Shown here: positions 63,414 through 64,000 of the stretch, piece after piece
How positions within the stretch are numbered: the first letter of the stretch is position 1
Layout: the number at the start of each line of letters is the position of its first letter
Origin: Euphorbia lathyris
Lineage: Eukaryota; Streptophyta; Magnoliopsida; Malpighiales; Euphorbiaceae
Direction of reading: 5' to 3'
Assembly: GCF_963576675.1 (NCBI RefSeq)
Contig: NC_088916.1
Span: forward strand, 7,145,001-7,209,000
DNA: 64,000 nt
Program-made: the position numbers and the translations under genes
The notes under the pieces: generated by a model
What the model was told of the DNA's origin: nothing
Databases searched by the model: none
What the model saw: only the letters and a program-made list of their open reading frames with translations

Positions 63414-63697
63414 TATTTTGACAGTGATGTGTGTGTTTCGAAAACGTTTTTTTGCTAACGCAACACATGCAATGTAAAACATATAAAAGTAAAAGACACG
63501 TAAAGAGTAGGAGGGAGCATACCTGACCTTTGCGCTACGCGCTCCGGCGTTGTTCTCTGATTTCTTCAGACTCTGCTTTGGGTTGCACCGTGCTGCCTCT
63601 GAATCGGCTGCTGGCGAATGTCCCCCTTTTCGACTCCGGCCTACGTTGGCTGACTGCGATGAGAACGGCTCTAAAGCGATTTGGTCTACGGCGGTGG
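63414..63697 (-). mobile_element. 3' internal region of the gypsy element, non-coding
   Basis: No coding similarity found between the purine tract and the tandem repeat array. Confidence 0.5.
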
Positions 63698-64000
63698 GGA
63701 TGATGGCTCAATAGCTACCCTAGTCTACAATCTTCGGTAAAAACGGCTCAAAAGCTACCCTAGTCTGCGACTGCGAGGATGATGGCTCAATAGCTACCTT
63801 AGTCTACAATCTTCGGTAAAAACGGCTCAAAAGCTACCCTAGTCTGCGACTGCGAGGATGATGGCTCAATAGCTACCTTAGTCTACAATCTTCGGTAGAA
63901 ACGGCTCAAAAGCTACCCTAGTCTGCGACTGCGAGGATGATGGCTCAATAGCTACCCTAGTCTACGATCTTAGATAAATATGGCTCAAAAGCAAGTACGG
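63698..64000. repeat. 79-bp tandem repeat (dimer of ~39-40-bp units)
   Basis: TGATGGCTCAATAGCTACC recurs at 63701, 63780, 63859 and 63938, exactly 79 bp apart. Each period contains a second, diverged half starting ACGGCTCAAAAGCTACC. The array runs off the window. Long 3' tandem arrays are typical of Tat/Ogre-type elements. Confidence 0.92.

Noticed and set aside
62716..63477. Overlapping 190-253-codon frames on both strands
   Set aside because: They lie in GC-rich tandem repeats and the palindrome array; several frames are open at once and none shows a domain.

Overview
This is plant nuclear DNA, most likely from a eudicot. It is AT-rich and intron-bearing, with dicot-type F-box genes, L1-like LINEs, a Ty1/copia element primed by initiator tRNA-Met, Athila- and Tat-like Ty3/gypsy sequence, Mutator-like, Stowaway and Tourist-like DNA elements, Helitron ends and a tRNA-derived SINE. 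The host species cannot be named from the sequence. Apart from two intact F-box genes, almost everything is transposable-element DNA, much of it nested.

Layout. 1-443: 3' part of an LTR, a relative of the solo LTR at 52699-54043. 444-1982: 5'-truncated LINE. 2344-7760: near full-length but dead LINE with a target-site duplication. 8492-9616: inverted-repeat element with strong hairpins. 9640-16783: F-box locus 1, whose 5'-UTR intron holds a very young copia element (9975-14911, identical LTRs) and the remains of a gutted F-box gene; the intact F-box CDS is 15704-16783. 17093-19636: small DNA transposons, a Helitron and a LINE fragment. 19637-37824: the 3' part of a second copia element, split by a 16-kb tandem Athila-like array (LTR-internal-LTR-internal-LTR, 20807-36822, minus strand, TSD ACTCA). 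38168-39558: nested MITEs. 39600-41729: F-box locus 2. 41860-44096: inverted flank block, LINE fragment and TIR element. 44190-46830: decayed three-exon gypsy-type transposon gene and the start of a second copy. 47291-49400: giant foldback element with a LINE inside. 49621-51990: Stowaway MITE, SINE and two F-box pseudogenes. 52372-54148: TIR element split by a solo LTR. 54356-60425: Mutator-like element carrying a mudrA N-terminus and a convergent DUF1985/Ulp1-like gene. 60426-64000: 3' LTR and adjoining internal DNA of a Tat-like gypsy element that continues beyond the window.

Most interesting signal. The Athila-like array carries a 13-bp near-palindrome (consensus TACGCCCCGCGTA) almost always in pairs 20-21 bp apart, a 13-(7/8)-13 unit. 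There are six pairs per LTR and eight in the fuller internal region. On the coding (minus) strand the LTR clusters begin 79 bp upstream of a TATA box. Three more pairs lie 46-225 bp upstream of a second TATA box that serves the element's accessory gene. The unrelated gypsy LTR at the right end has a comparable design: seven 16-bp palindromes at 20-23 bp steps just upstream of its own TATA box. I infer cis-regulatory arrays for a dimeric DNA-binding protein; nothing in the sequence proves this.

How the parts work together. The F-box proteins are the only plausible host genes; they would be substrate receptors of SCF ubiquitin ligases. The copia element at 9975 looks recently active. The Athila-like units lack pol entirely and share a gag stop codon, so they must have been mobilised in trans, and the array probably formed by LTR recombination.
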